From CALMBW01 sp963779645 (GTDB lineage Bacteria; Actinomycetota; CADDZG01; WHSQ01): DNA of 64,000 bases. The notes under the pieces were generated by a model. The model was not told the origin of the DNA and ran no database searches. It was given only the letters and a program-made list of their open reading frames with translations. A program made the position numbers and the translations under genes. Location: positions 1,302,001 to 1,366,000 of the forward strand of contig CAVZYX010000005.1 of the NCBI GenBank assembly GCA_963779645.1, written 5' to 3'. Numbering within the stretch: the stretch's first letter is position 1; each line of letters begins with the position of its first letter. Positions 40,934 through 49,178 of the stretch are shown piece by piece.

Positions 40934-41998
40934 ATGGCTAGGAAACAGGGTCTGACCGTCGCTGTTACGGGGGCGTCCGGCTATATCGGCTCGCGCTTGA
41001 TCGAGGCTTTGCACGTCGATGAGCGGGTCGAGCGCATCCTCGGTTTCGACGTCCAGCCCCCGAAGGGCCTCCCTAGCTCCAAGCTCATCTTCGACACGGT
41101 CGATGTCCGTGACCCGGCTCTGGCGTCACGCTTCAGCGGGGTCGACGTTGTTGTCCATCTGGCCTTCGTCATGGATGCGATCAGAGACGAAACCGAGATG
41201 CGGGACATCAACGTCAATGGAACGCAGAACATCTTCAGATCTGCCGGGAAGGCCGGGGTTCCCAAGATCATCTACACATCTTCGGCAACCGTTTACGGCG
41301 CGCACCCGGACAACGACGTGCCGCTGACCGAGGAATCACCTCTCCGCGCCAACTTCGATCTCAGTTACGCCGCTCACAAGATGGAAACCGAGTATGTCGT
41401 CAAAGAGTTCCGTGACGAGTACCCCGATGCGATCGTCACGGTCCTAAGACCAGCGGTTGTGTTTGGGCCTCACGCCGATAACTCGTGGTCGCATCTCCTA
41501 GAGATTCCCGTCACGTTCAACGTGTCGGGTCACAAGCCGCCGTTCCAATTCGTCCACGAGGACGATGTCGGCGCGGCTGCTGCCTTTGCGGTGTTCAACG
41601 ACCTCGATGGTCCTTACAACCTCTGCCCGCGAGATTGGCTGGAGTTCGAAGAGATCACCGCCATAACGAGCAGGCGTGTTCTTTCGGTTCCCGAACCTGC
41701 CGCTTTCGCGATGGCGGATCGCATGTGGAGCAGTGGATTCGGTGAGGTCCCGTCGGGCTATCTCCACTACGTGATGTATCCGTGGGTGATGTCCCCGGAT
41801 CGTCTGGAGGCTGCCGGCTTCAAATGCGAGCGGTCGAGTTACGACGCCTTCCTGGACACCTGGGAAGTGGCCAAGCGCCGGGTGCGCCTGGGCAGGGCCA
41901 GCGTCGAGCGGTCGGACCTCCGAAAGGGCGCTTTCGCCGGGGCGGGGCTCCTCATCGGGGCGGCGTTGTGGCGGGGGATCCGGAGGCGGAGGAGCTAG
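40934..41998 (+). CDS. NAD-dependent epimerase/dehydratase (extended SDR)
   Basis: 354 residues. Cofactor motif TGASGYIGSRL (residues 13-23), VVHLAFVMD, and the catalytic pair YxxxK in SYAAHKMETE with upstream Ser/Thr (YTSSATVYG). Sugar-nucleotide or related substrates are typical; none can be named. The C-terminal ~40 residues include a basic stretch and a short hydrophobic glycine-rich helix (GAFAGAGLLIGAALW), unusual for the family, possibly a membrane anchor. Leaderless start. Confidence 0.85.
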   Translation: MARKQGLTVAVTGASGYIGSRLIEALHVDERVERILGFDVQPPKGLPSSKLIFDTVDVRDPALASRFSGVDVVVHLAFVMDAIRDETEMRDINVNGTQNIFRSAGKAGVPKIIYTSSATVYGAHPDNDVPLTEESPLRANFDLSYAAHKMETEYVVKEFRDEYPDAIVTVLRPAVVFGPHADNSWSHLLEIPVTFNVSGHKPPFQFVHEDDVGAAAAFAVFNDLDGPYNLCPRDWLEFEEITAITSRRVLSVPEPAAFAMADRMWSSGFGEVPSGYLHYVMYPWVMSPDRLEAAGFKCERSSYDAFLDTWEVAKRRVRLGRASVERSDLRKGAFAGAGLLIGAALWRGIRRRRS

Positions 41999-42138
41999 CT
42001 GGGTAGTGAAATCAGGGTCCCCAGGCGGGTGGCCCTCGGCCCTCTGATACCCTTTCGCAGGAGCTGCTGCGGGGGCAGCGAATCGAGCTACTAGCCCCTT
42101 GACGGCTAATTTGAATCTCTATCTGAGGAGAAGTCCGC

Positions 42139-42426
42139 GTGATCTATCTGGTCATCATGGTGGCTGTGGCCGCCGCCGGTATTACCCGGCTCTGGTTACA
42201 GCAGCGCCGTGAAAGCGCTCGCATGAATACGGTCGACGGCTTCAGAGAGAGCCTCGAGCGCATCTCGTCCCAGCAGGGACACAGGACCGAGCGAGTCGTC
42301 AACCGTTCCTCGACTCGTCCCGGGATGCGGACCACGGGCAGGCCTCAGCCCATGGATCCAGCTCGTCGTGCTGCGGCCAAACGCCGCATCGAGGCACGCC
42401 GCCGTGCGCGGCAGCGGGTGGCTTGA
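42139..42426 (+). CDS. Small membrane-anchored basic protein
   Basis: 95 residues, GTG start behind GAGGAG. One N-terminal helix (IYLVIMVAVAAAGITRLWL) is followed by a long, strongly basic, probably disordered tail ending ARRRARQRVA. There is no recognised domain. It sits just before mreB (27 bases), perhaps in one operon. The 140-base gap before it shows no clear promoter or terminator; a GC-rich hairpin (GCTGC...GCAGC) lies near 42063-42079. Confidence 0.55.
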   Translation: MIYLVIMVAVAAAGITRLWLQQRRESARMNTVDGFRESLERISSQQGHRTERVVNRSSTRPGMRTTGRPQPMDPARRAAAKRRIEARRRARQRVA

Positions 42427-42453
42427 CGACTGAGCTAAGGCTCGGGGGCTGCC

Positions 42454-43458
42454 ATGCCGCGTGACCTCGCGATCGACCTAGGTACCGCCAACACGCTTGT
42501 CTATCAGCGCGGCAAGGGCATCCTCTTCGCCGAGCCCACCGTCCTGGCTCTCAACAAGGAAACCGGAGCGGTTCTCGCCATGGGCGAGGAAGCCTGGCAG
42601 ATGATCGGGCGGACACCGGGCTACATCGTTGCCATCCGACCTCTTCGTTCCGGGGCGATCTCTGACTTCGACATCACCGAGAAGCTGCTGCGCTTGATCA
42701 TGCAGAGAGCCGGTATCTCTCGTATGTCTAGGCCGCGGGTTCTCATCAGCGTCGCCAGCTCACTGACCGAGATCGAGCGCAGGGCCGTGGAAGAAGCTGC
42801 GCTGAGTGCGGGGGCACGAACGTGCTTCCTGATCGAGGAGCCCATGGCGGCCGCGATCGGTGCAGGGCTACCGATCCACGAACCGCTCGGCAACATGGTG
42901 GTCGACGTCGGTGGAGGAACCAGCGAGGTAGCTCTTATCTCGATGGGCGGCATCGTTACGAACACCGGTACGCGGGTCGGTGGTTTCGACCTTGACGGTG
43001 CGATCCAGAACTACACCCGTCGGGAGTACACGATCGCCATCGGGGAACGAACGGCCGAGCGGATCAAGATGACCATCGGTTCAGCTTTCCCGCTTGCCCG
43101 GGAAGAGAAGGCCGAGTTGCGCGGACGCGATCTCGCGACAGGGCTGCCTAAGAATGTATTGATCACGTCCGAGGAGATCCGCGAGGCGATCAACGAACAG
43201 GTTCGCTCGATCGTCACGTCGGTGGTCGAGTGCCTCGGCCAATCCCCTCCCGATCTGGTTCAAGATGTGCTCACGAATGGGATAGCACTGACCGGCGGCG
43301 GAGCGATGTTGAAGGGACTCGACATGCTTCTCGCCCAGGAGGCTGAAGTACCCGTTCACGTGACACCGCAGCCTCTCGAGGCGGTTGTCCTTGGCGCCGG
43401 TAAGTGTCTCGAAGCCTTCGACAGCGTCCGCGATGTTCTCCTCGACTCCGGCCGCTAG
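42454..43458 (+). CDS. mreB: Rod shape-determining protein MreB
   Basis: 334 residues, full length. Actin-fold motifs: AIDLGTANTLVYQRGKGI (phosphate 1), PRVLISVASSLTEIERRAV, VVDVGGGTSEVALISMGG (phosphate 2) and GIALTGGGAMLKGLDMLL (adenosine). It polymerises under the membrane to guide lateral wall synthesis. mreC, mreD, rodA and pbp genes are absent from this locus, so it is a solitary copy. Most Actinobacteria that grow at the poles lack MreB; its presence points to a lineage with lateral wall growth or spore-type use. Confidence 0.93.
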   Translation: MPRDLAIDLGTANTLVYQRGKGILFAEPTVLALNKETGAVLAMGEEAWQMIGRTPGYIVAIRPLRSGAISDFDITEKLLRLIMQRAGISRMSRPRVLISVASSLTEIERRAVEEAALSAGARTCFLIEEPMAAAIGAGLPIHEPLGNMVVDVGGGTSEVALISMGGIVTNTGTRVGGFDLDGAIQNYTRREYTIAIGERTAERIKMTIGSAFPLAREEKAELRGRDLATGLPKNVLITSEEIREAINEQVRSIVTSVVECLGQSPPDLVQDVLTNGIALTGGGAMLKGLDMLLAQEAEVPVHVTPQPLEAVVLGAGKCLEAFDSVRDVLLDSGR

Positions 43459-43485
43459 TACCTCGGCTCCCGGATACTTGATCTG

Positions 43486-44541
43486 ATGGATCACGAGCAA
43501 GAGAACACCCCTCCGACCCTCGCCGATCAAGGTCTCACCTCTCACAAACGGCTATGGGTCAAGCGACTGATCCTTGGCGGTGTGATCCTCGGGCTGGCGG
43601 TCGCTTCGGTCGAGGTGCCCCTGCCGTTCTTCTATGCCCAACTCCCGGGTCCGGTGCGAGAAGTCGAATCGCTGGTCGAGATCGAGGGAACACAGACCTA
43701 TTCCTCAGAAGGCGAGCTCTTCCTCACAACCGTGTCGGTTGATATCAGCGTCACTTTCGTCGAGTGGATAGCGGCCGTCATCGATCCCGACTCGAGGATC
43801 CTCATGAAGGAGGACCTCGTGCCACCCGGCACGAGCTTGGACGATCTAGAGGCACAACAGCAGCAACAGATGGACGAGTCTCAGCAGACCGCGATCGACG
43901 TCGCGTTCGCCGCCCTCGGTCGCTCCAGCGGAGATGGTGTGCGTGTCGTTAAGACGGTTGCGCTCTCGCCGGCATCGGGCAAACTCCGGAAGGACGATGT
44001 TGTCGTTGCCGTCGACGGGCAGCGTTCCGAGACAGTTTGCGATGTAGGTGCGGCCATCGACGAACATTCTCCTGGCGAAAGCGTGACACTGACCGTTCGA
44101 AGGAGCGGTAGCCGGTTGAAACTGCCGCTTGTGACTGAAGAGAATCCCGACGCTCCCGGCGAGCCGTTCATCGGGATCTTCATGGAGAACGTCAACTACT
44201 CCAACGAGCCTGGGGTGGACGTGAAGATCAAGACCGGCCGGATAGCGGGACCATCCGCCGGTCTGATGTTCACTCTCGCCATCTACGACCTCTTAACTCC
44301 TGAGGACCTAACCGCGGGCCGCAGGATCGCAGGTACGGGCGAGATCCTCCAATGCGGCGACGTTTTTCCTATCGGTGGGATCGAGCAAAAGGTTGCCGGC
44401 GCCGAGGCAGAGGGTGCCGAGATATTCCTGGCTCCCGAGGCGAACTATGCAGCCGCCGCCGAAGCGGCCGGCGACATCGAGGTGGTCTCGATCTCGAACT
44501 TCCAAGAGGCAGTCGATTATCTGGCAGGACTCGACCGATAA
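43486..44541 (+). CDS. PDZ-Lon-type serine protease (YlbL/S16 family)
   Basis: 351 residues. N-terminal membrane anchor (LILGGVILGLAVASVEVPLPFFY), then a PDZ domain (ALSPASGKLRKDDVVVAVDGQ) and a C-terminal Lon-type protease domain. The catalytic dyad is visible as Ser in GRIAGPSAGLMFTLAIYDLL and Lys in PIGGIEQKVAGA. Members process membrane or secreted proteins. It belongs to the same strand as mreB and the histidine kinase that follows; each is separated by short gaps. Confidence 0.9.
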   Translation: MDHEQENTPPTLADQGLTSHKRLWVKRLILGGVILGLAVASVEVPLPFFYAQLPGPVREVESLVEIEGTQTYSSEGELFLTTVSVDISVTFVEWIAAVIDPDSRILMKEDLVPPGTSLDDLEAQQQQQMDESQQTAIDVAFAALGRSSGDGVRVVKTVALSPASGKLRKDDVVVAVDGQRSETVCDVGAAIDEHSPGESVTLTVRRSGSRLKLPLVTEENPDAPGEPFIGIFMENVNYSNEPGVDVKIKTGRIAGPSAGLMFTLAIYDLLTPEDLTAGRRIAGTGEILQCGDVFPIGGIEQKVAGAEAEGAEIFLAPEANYAAAAEAAGDIEVVSISNFQEAVDYLAGLDR

Positions 44542-44583
44542 GAACTTTGGGGACCGGGCTGCCTTCGTGCGAGACTAACTGTC

Positions 44584-47379
44584 GTGTTTGAGAGCTTTCT
44601 TGCGGTACCTCTCCACTTCACCGTCGAGTTCCTCGGCTTCCTAGTCGCAGCCGGGGCTGCCCTTCTCGCGGCCACCCGGCCCTCGCTCGTCCCGGGGCCG
44701 AGGTCGAACCGGATCTCGGTGGCGCTCGGGTTCGTCGTTCTCGGTGTCGCTCAGGTGATCCACGGAGGGTCCTTCACCGCCGAGGCCTTCGACGGAGCCG
44801 ACCTCGTCGTGGCTGCAAGGACATTGGGCTACGCACTGATCCTCATCGGGGTTGTCGGCACCCTTAGACCCGCGAGCGTCGCGGCGATCGGCGGCTACTC
44901 GCTGGAGCAGCCCCTGGTTCTTGCCCCCGCGGGCGCCGCACTTCTTGTTGCTGTCGCCGCTCTCTCCTCGTCATCGAAGGGAAACCGGTCGTACAGGCCG
45001 CTCGCCTTAGCGATGGTTCTGTTTGCGATCTCGGAACTGCTTACGGGGGCCGCGCCGGAAGCAGTTTTCGGAGTGGGTACGGTCGACGGATTCGCGTACG
45101 CGGCTCACGTGGCAAAGATGTTCGGCTACCTCGGGGTCACGGCCTGGTTCTGGGGTGCGATCGTCTCGTCGATCCGCATCCGTTTCGTGGCGTCGTTCGC
45201 CGCTCTCCTCGTTGCCGTCGTCCTCACACTTTCGACGGCCCTGACAGGCGTCATCTCTTCCAACGTGGAAAGCGAAGAACTGGACCGTGTTGCCTCCCAG
45301 GCAACCGGGGCGGTCGAGTCGATAAACGACTCCGTGGAGGCCGAGCTAACGCGCAGCGTTCGGCTGCTCGCAGATTTCCCCGGTATCCAGATCCGGATGG
45401 AGTCGGACGACCCTGGCAGTACGGCTCGAGTCATCAGGGAAGGGGGCATCGTTACGAGCAACTTCGTCATCGTCGACCCGGCGCGGGACCTACCTGCGAT
45501 CGCGGGAGAAGGCCCGGCGATAGTCAAGCGAAGACGTGACGACCCGAAGTTCCCCCCGTTGACCGAAGGTCAGGAGCTTGCGCTTCTTGGCAGCCCGGTC
45601 TTCACGGCCGTTGCGGGTGATGAGACATCGATCAGCGCGGGGCCCGTCCGCATCAATGATGACAGCGAGAACACGACACGATTGGCAGTCATGGCTGCTG
45701 CCAGGGTTTTCAACGATGCGAGATACGTGGGCACGATCGCATTGGGCCGGTGGATCGACGATCTCTACCTCCAACGCATCGTCGCCCAGCTAGGTCCTGA
45801 CACTGCGGCTTCGGTGATCAGTGGTGAGGAGGTTGTGGCTTCTACTCTGCGCGGCCCCCGGAAACGTGAACTTGCCCTACCGGAGGATGTGAAAGCGCAA
45901 CTCCTGCTGTCCGGATCGAGCTCCGCTCAGCTGGACCTGGGCGACGCCTCATACTTCACTGGTTTCTCGCTCATCGAGAAGAGCGGCACCCAGGTGGGAA
46001 TCCTCGCGATCTCATCCAAAGCAACGGTCGTTGCGTCCACGCGTTCCGAAGTGAACCGACTGTTGTTCATCGCCGCGATGCTTGTCGGAGCCATCGCGAC
46101 AGCGCTCGCATGGTTCTCGGGTCGCCGCATCACGCGTCCGATCCAAGAACTGACCGAGACCGCAAGCCAAGTCCGCGAGGGGGACCTTCAAGCCCAAGCT
46201 CCGGTCTACGGCGACGATGAAGTTGGTCAGCTTGGCGAGACGTTCAACGAGATGACGGCGTCGCTCCTCAAGATGACGAGCGATCTGCGGACCGCAGCGC
46301 GTGAGGAGCACTCCCTGCGTTCACGGATCGAGACGATCATCCAATCGATGGCCGATGGACTGGTTGCTGTGGATGCAGACCGAAACATCCTGGCGTTCAA
46401 CCGAGAGGCGGAGCATCTGACCGGGGTTCCTGCAGAGGAAGCAGTGGGGAAGCCGGTGTCGGAGGTCTTGGTGGCGCGCGACGCTCAGGGGGTTTCCATA
46501 CAGCTGCCGATCCACACCTTGTCGGAAGGTTCCCTCGGAGGCGTGCAACTCGAAAGTCGCGATCGCGAGTCGATCCCGGTGGCCGTAACGGTTGCCGTTC
46601 TGCGAAGCGAAGACGATGCGGTTTCCGGCGCGGTGGCGGTGCTGAGAGATATGACAAGAGAGCGCGAGGTCGAACGGATGAAAACCGAGTTCCTCTCGAA
46701 CATCTCTCACGAACTCCGCACCCCCCTGACTCCCATCAAGGGATACGCGGAGATCCTCCAGCGCAAGGAAGTCCCTCGAGAGAAGATGCAACAATTCGTG
46801 AGGGGCATCCTCGATTCAACAGGAAGACTCGAGCGGATCGTCGAGTTGCTCGTCGACTTCTCAGCGATGGAAGCCGGCCGCATGGCGCCGAAGAGCGTGC
46901 ACGTAGATATGGCGGCGATGCTGAACGACCTGGCCGAGAAGTGGAAGGAGCGAGCTCCGCATCACGAGATGATCACCGAGCTCGAGTCCAACCTTCCCGA
47001 TGTGATCGGGGATGAGAGGTTGCTGCGCCGTTCGCTCGAAGAACTCCTCGATAACGCCGTGAAGTTCTCACCCCGCGGCGGCACGATCAGATTGGAAGCT
47101 CGCGGGGCATCGAACGGTAATGCGGCCCCCGGCATGGTTGAGGTGTCGATCGCCGATGAAGGCATCGGGATCACACCGGACGACCTTCCCAAGATCTTCA
47201 GCGACTTCCAGCAGCTCGACGGCTCTGAAACCCGTACCTACGGGGGTCTCGGTTTGGGCCTCGCCTACGTGAGGCGGATCGCCCAGGCCCACGATGGCGA
47301 CGTGCGAGTGGAAAGCGCCCCGGACGAGGGAACCAAGCTCACGATCGCCCTCCCGGCGGCAGAGCGGAACGGTGCGTAA
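44584..47379 (+). CDS. Multi-sensor membrane histidine kinase
   Basis: 931 residues. The N-terminal ~215 residues hold about six to seven membrane helices (MASE-like), then a helix at 203-225, an extracytoplasmic sensor up to residue ~485, a further helix (LLFIAAMLVGAIATALAWFSG), HAMP (RPIQELTETASQVREGDLQ), a PAS domain (IIQSMADGLVAVDADRNILAFN), HisKA with FLSNISHELRTPLTPIKGY (His near 709) and a HATPase with GIGITPDDLPKIF and GGLGLGLAYVRRI. It autophosphorylates and passes phosphate to a partner; the response regulator at 48801 is a likely one. GTG start at 44584. Confidence 0.92.
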   Translation: MFESFLAVPLHFTVEFLGFLVAAGAALLAATRPSLVPGPRSNRISVALGFVVLGVAQVIHGGSFTAEAFDGADLVVAARTLGYALILIGVVGTLRPASVAAIGGYSLEQPLVLAPAGAALLVAVAALSSSSKGNRSYRPLALAMVLFAISELLTGAAPEAVFGVGTVDGFAYAAHVAKMFGYLGVTAWFWGAIVSSIRIRFVASFAALLVAVVLTLSTALTGVISSNVESEELDRVASQATGAVESINDSVEAELTRSVRLLADFPGIQIRMESDDPGSTARVIREGGIVTSNFVIVDPARDLPAIAGEGPAIVKRRRDDPKFPPLTEGQELALLGSPVFTAVAGDETSISAGPVRINDDSENTTRLAVMAAARVFNDARYVGTIALGRWIDDLYLQRIVAQLGPDTAASVISGEEVVASTLRGPRKRELALPEDVKAQLLLSGSSSAQLDLGDASYFTGFSLIEKSGTQVGILAISSKATVVASTRSEVNRLLFIAAMLVGAIATALAWFSGRRITRPIQELTETASQVREGDLQAQAPVYGDDEVGQLGETFNEMTASLLKMTSDLRTAAREEHSLRSRIETIIQSMADGLVAVDADRNILAFNREAEHLTGVPAEEAVGKPVSEVLVARDAQGVSIQLPIHTLSEGSLGGVQLESRDRESIPVAVTVAVLRSEDDAVSGAVAVLRDMTREREVERMKTEFLSNISHELRTPLTPIKGYAEILQRKEVPREKMQQFVRGILDSTGRLERIVELLVDFSAMEAGRMAPKSVHVDMAAMLNDLAEKWKERAPHHEMITELESNLPDVIGDERLLRRSLEELLDNAVKFSPRGGTIRLEARGASNGNAAPGMVEVSIADEGIGITPDDLPKIFSDFQQLDGSETRTYGGLGLGLAYVRRIAQAHDGDVRVESAPDEGTKLTIALPAAERNGA

Positions 47380-47488
47380 CTAGTCCATTCGTGCTATTCA
47401 AAACCAGGGCACGAGTCGGACAAACTATGGGATATGAGTTTCAGTCGACCAACTCCGGGTGGTCAGTCGTGACTAGGGGGAAGAGCTC

Positions 47489-48780
47489 TTGAAGCGCCTC
47501 GCAGTAGCCTTGACCGCCTTGCTGCTAGCCGCAGGCATCGTCTTTCTGCCTCCCTGGGGGGCAGCGAGATCGACCAGATGCAGATCGAGCCGCTAGGTGG
47601 CCAGGTCACGATCATCCGGGCCGGAAAAACCATCCCCGTCCGCGACGTCACCACGATCAAGCCCGGAGACGAGATCGCCGCGTCGGGTAAAGAATCGCTC
47701 GCAAAGTTGCGTCTCGAAGGACAACGATTCGCCTGGGTCGGTGCCGATGCGCGGGTCGCCGTTGTCGATGAGACGAGCCTCGATCTCAGTTCAGGCAGTT
47801 TGAAAGCTTCTTCGGAGGACGGCGACGACCTGACAGTGTCGTTCGAGGACATCCAGGCTTCATCCGCAAGTGACGGTTCGCTATTCAGAGTGGATCAGGG
47901 GTTCGGCTTCGCGCGCGCGGCTGTCTATGCGGGTGAGATCGAGTTGTCGCGTCCGGGTCAGAGATCCTTGGCGATCCCAGCACTGTTCGAGGCCACCACC
48001 GCAGGTGGTGAGCTTCCTCCAGGTACGGATCCCTACACGTTCGATGACACCGATCAATGGGATAAGGAACACCTCGCCGACATCATCGAACTAGATCAGG
48101 ACCTCGAGAGTCGAGCGGCCAGCCTGGCAACCCAGTTGGGGAACTCGCGGCCCACACTCGGATTCTTCGGTGAATTGGCCGGGCGACAAGTTGATTTCAT
48201 GCGGCCCTACCTGAGGCGTCAGGCAACACCGACGGGTGATCTCTTGATCGGTTTCGTGGTGGCAGAGAACGCGCCTCGGATGCAGTTGGAGCCCGCGTTC
48301 GAAACAGCATTCCAGTATCACGATGATGGCGGTCAGTGGGGGATCGTGGCGTCGATCCTCGATGTTCAACGCGATCCACTGCTCTCGCAGCTGACAACCA
48401 TCGTCCTTGCTACGGGTGTTACGGGAGGTGAGGACACTCAGAGCCAGCCCGATCTCACGATCGCCGCGGCGCGCGACGCGACCGGATCGGACCAACCCCA
48501 AGACCCTGGTACCGAGGAGCCACCGGACGATCCCGGCACCGAGGAGCCACCCGATGATCCCGGCAACGAGGAGCCGAACAACAACAACAGTGGAGACCCT
48601 CAGGATTGCGAGGACGGGGTCGACTGCGCCGATGACGATCTCAACGACGCGATCTGCGGCGGCGAGAATCCTCCTCCGGTCTGCACCGACCCCGAACCCC
48701 CTCCGGACCCGGCTCCGGAGGACGAGGACGACGAGGTCCTGGACCCGTTCCTTCCCGGCGGAGATGATTCACCCTCCTAA
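47489..48780 (+). CDS. Secreted FecR-domain protein (apparent one-base frameshift in a G tract)
   Basis: Two frames make one gene. From TTG 47489 the first reads a signal peptide (KRLAVALTALLLAAGIVFLPPWG); from the G run at 47556-47561 the second continues SEIDQMQIEPLGGQVTIIRAGK. With seven Gs instead of six the frames join, giving 430 residues. The FecR-type domain (IKPGDEIAASGKESLAKLRLEGQRFAWVGADARV) spans about residues 45-150. The C-terminus is a Pro/Glu/Asp-rich tail with PGTEEPPDD repeats and six cysteines. FecR domains bind ligands or peptidoglycan outside the cell. ATG 47578 alone would lack a signal peptide. Confidence 0.72.
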
Positions 48781-48788
48781 GGGAGAGT

Positions 48789-48794
48789 TACCTT
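48789..48794 (+). promoter_or_regulatory. -10 box (TACCTT) of a leaderless gene
   Basis: TACCTT ends 6 nt before GTG 48801 of the response regulator, although the intervening TGAGGT could also act as a weak ribosome-binding site. Confidence 0.45.
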
Positions 48795-48800
48795 TGAGGT

Positions 48801-49154
48801 GTGCCCCCTCTAGTGCTCGTCGCCGAGGATGACGCCAGCGTCCGGATGACGATCGAGTTCGTCCTGGTCGACGAAGGCTTCGAAGTCGTGATGGCGTCGG
48901 ACGGGGTCGAGGCCCTCGAACTGGCTCGTTCCCGGATACCGGACGTGATCCTGTTGGACCAGATCATGCCGAAGATGGACGGTAAAGAGGTGCTCCAGGC
49001 CCTGCGGTCCGAGGATGCAACGCGTGACATCCCCGTCTTAGTGCTCACGGGCATGTCTCAGGGGCCTGAAGATGAATGGCCCGGAGCCCACTTCGTAGGC
49101 AAGCCCTTTTCGCCGGACGAACTCCTAGACAGGATCAGAAGCGTCCTCGCCTAG
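48801..49154 (+). CDS. Single-domain response regulator
   Basis: 117 residues, receiver domain only. The acidic pair is AEDD (9-11), the phosphoacceptor D53 in LLDQIMPKMDG, the Thr in VLTGMS and the Lys in VGKPF. It has no output domain, so it works by protein contact, as CheY or Spo0F-type relays do. The large histidine kinase 1.4 kb upstream is a likely phosphodonor (inference from proximity). Confidence 0.92.
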   Translation: MPPLVLVAEDDASVRMTIEFVLVDEGFEVVMASDGVEALELARSRIPDVILLDQIMPKMDGKEVLQALRSEDATRDIPVLVLTGMSQGPEDEWPGAHFVGKPFSPDELLDRIRSVLA

Positions 49155-49166
49155 TCGCGGGGCGTT

Positions 49167-49172
49167 TACGCT
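49167..49172 (+). promoter_or_regulatory. -10 box (TACGCT) of a leaderless gene
   Basis: TACGCT ends 6 nt before ATG 49179. The same hexamer and spacing precede the epimerase gene at 40934. Confidence 0.5.
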
Positions 49173-49178
49173 CCCTCC

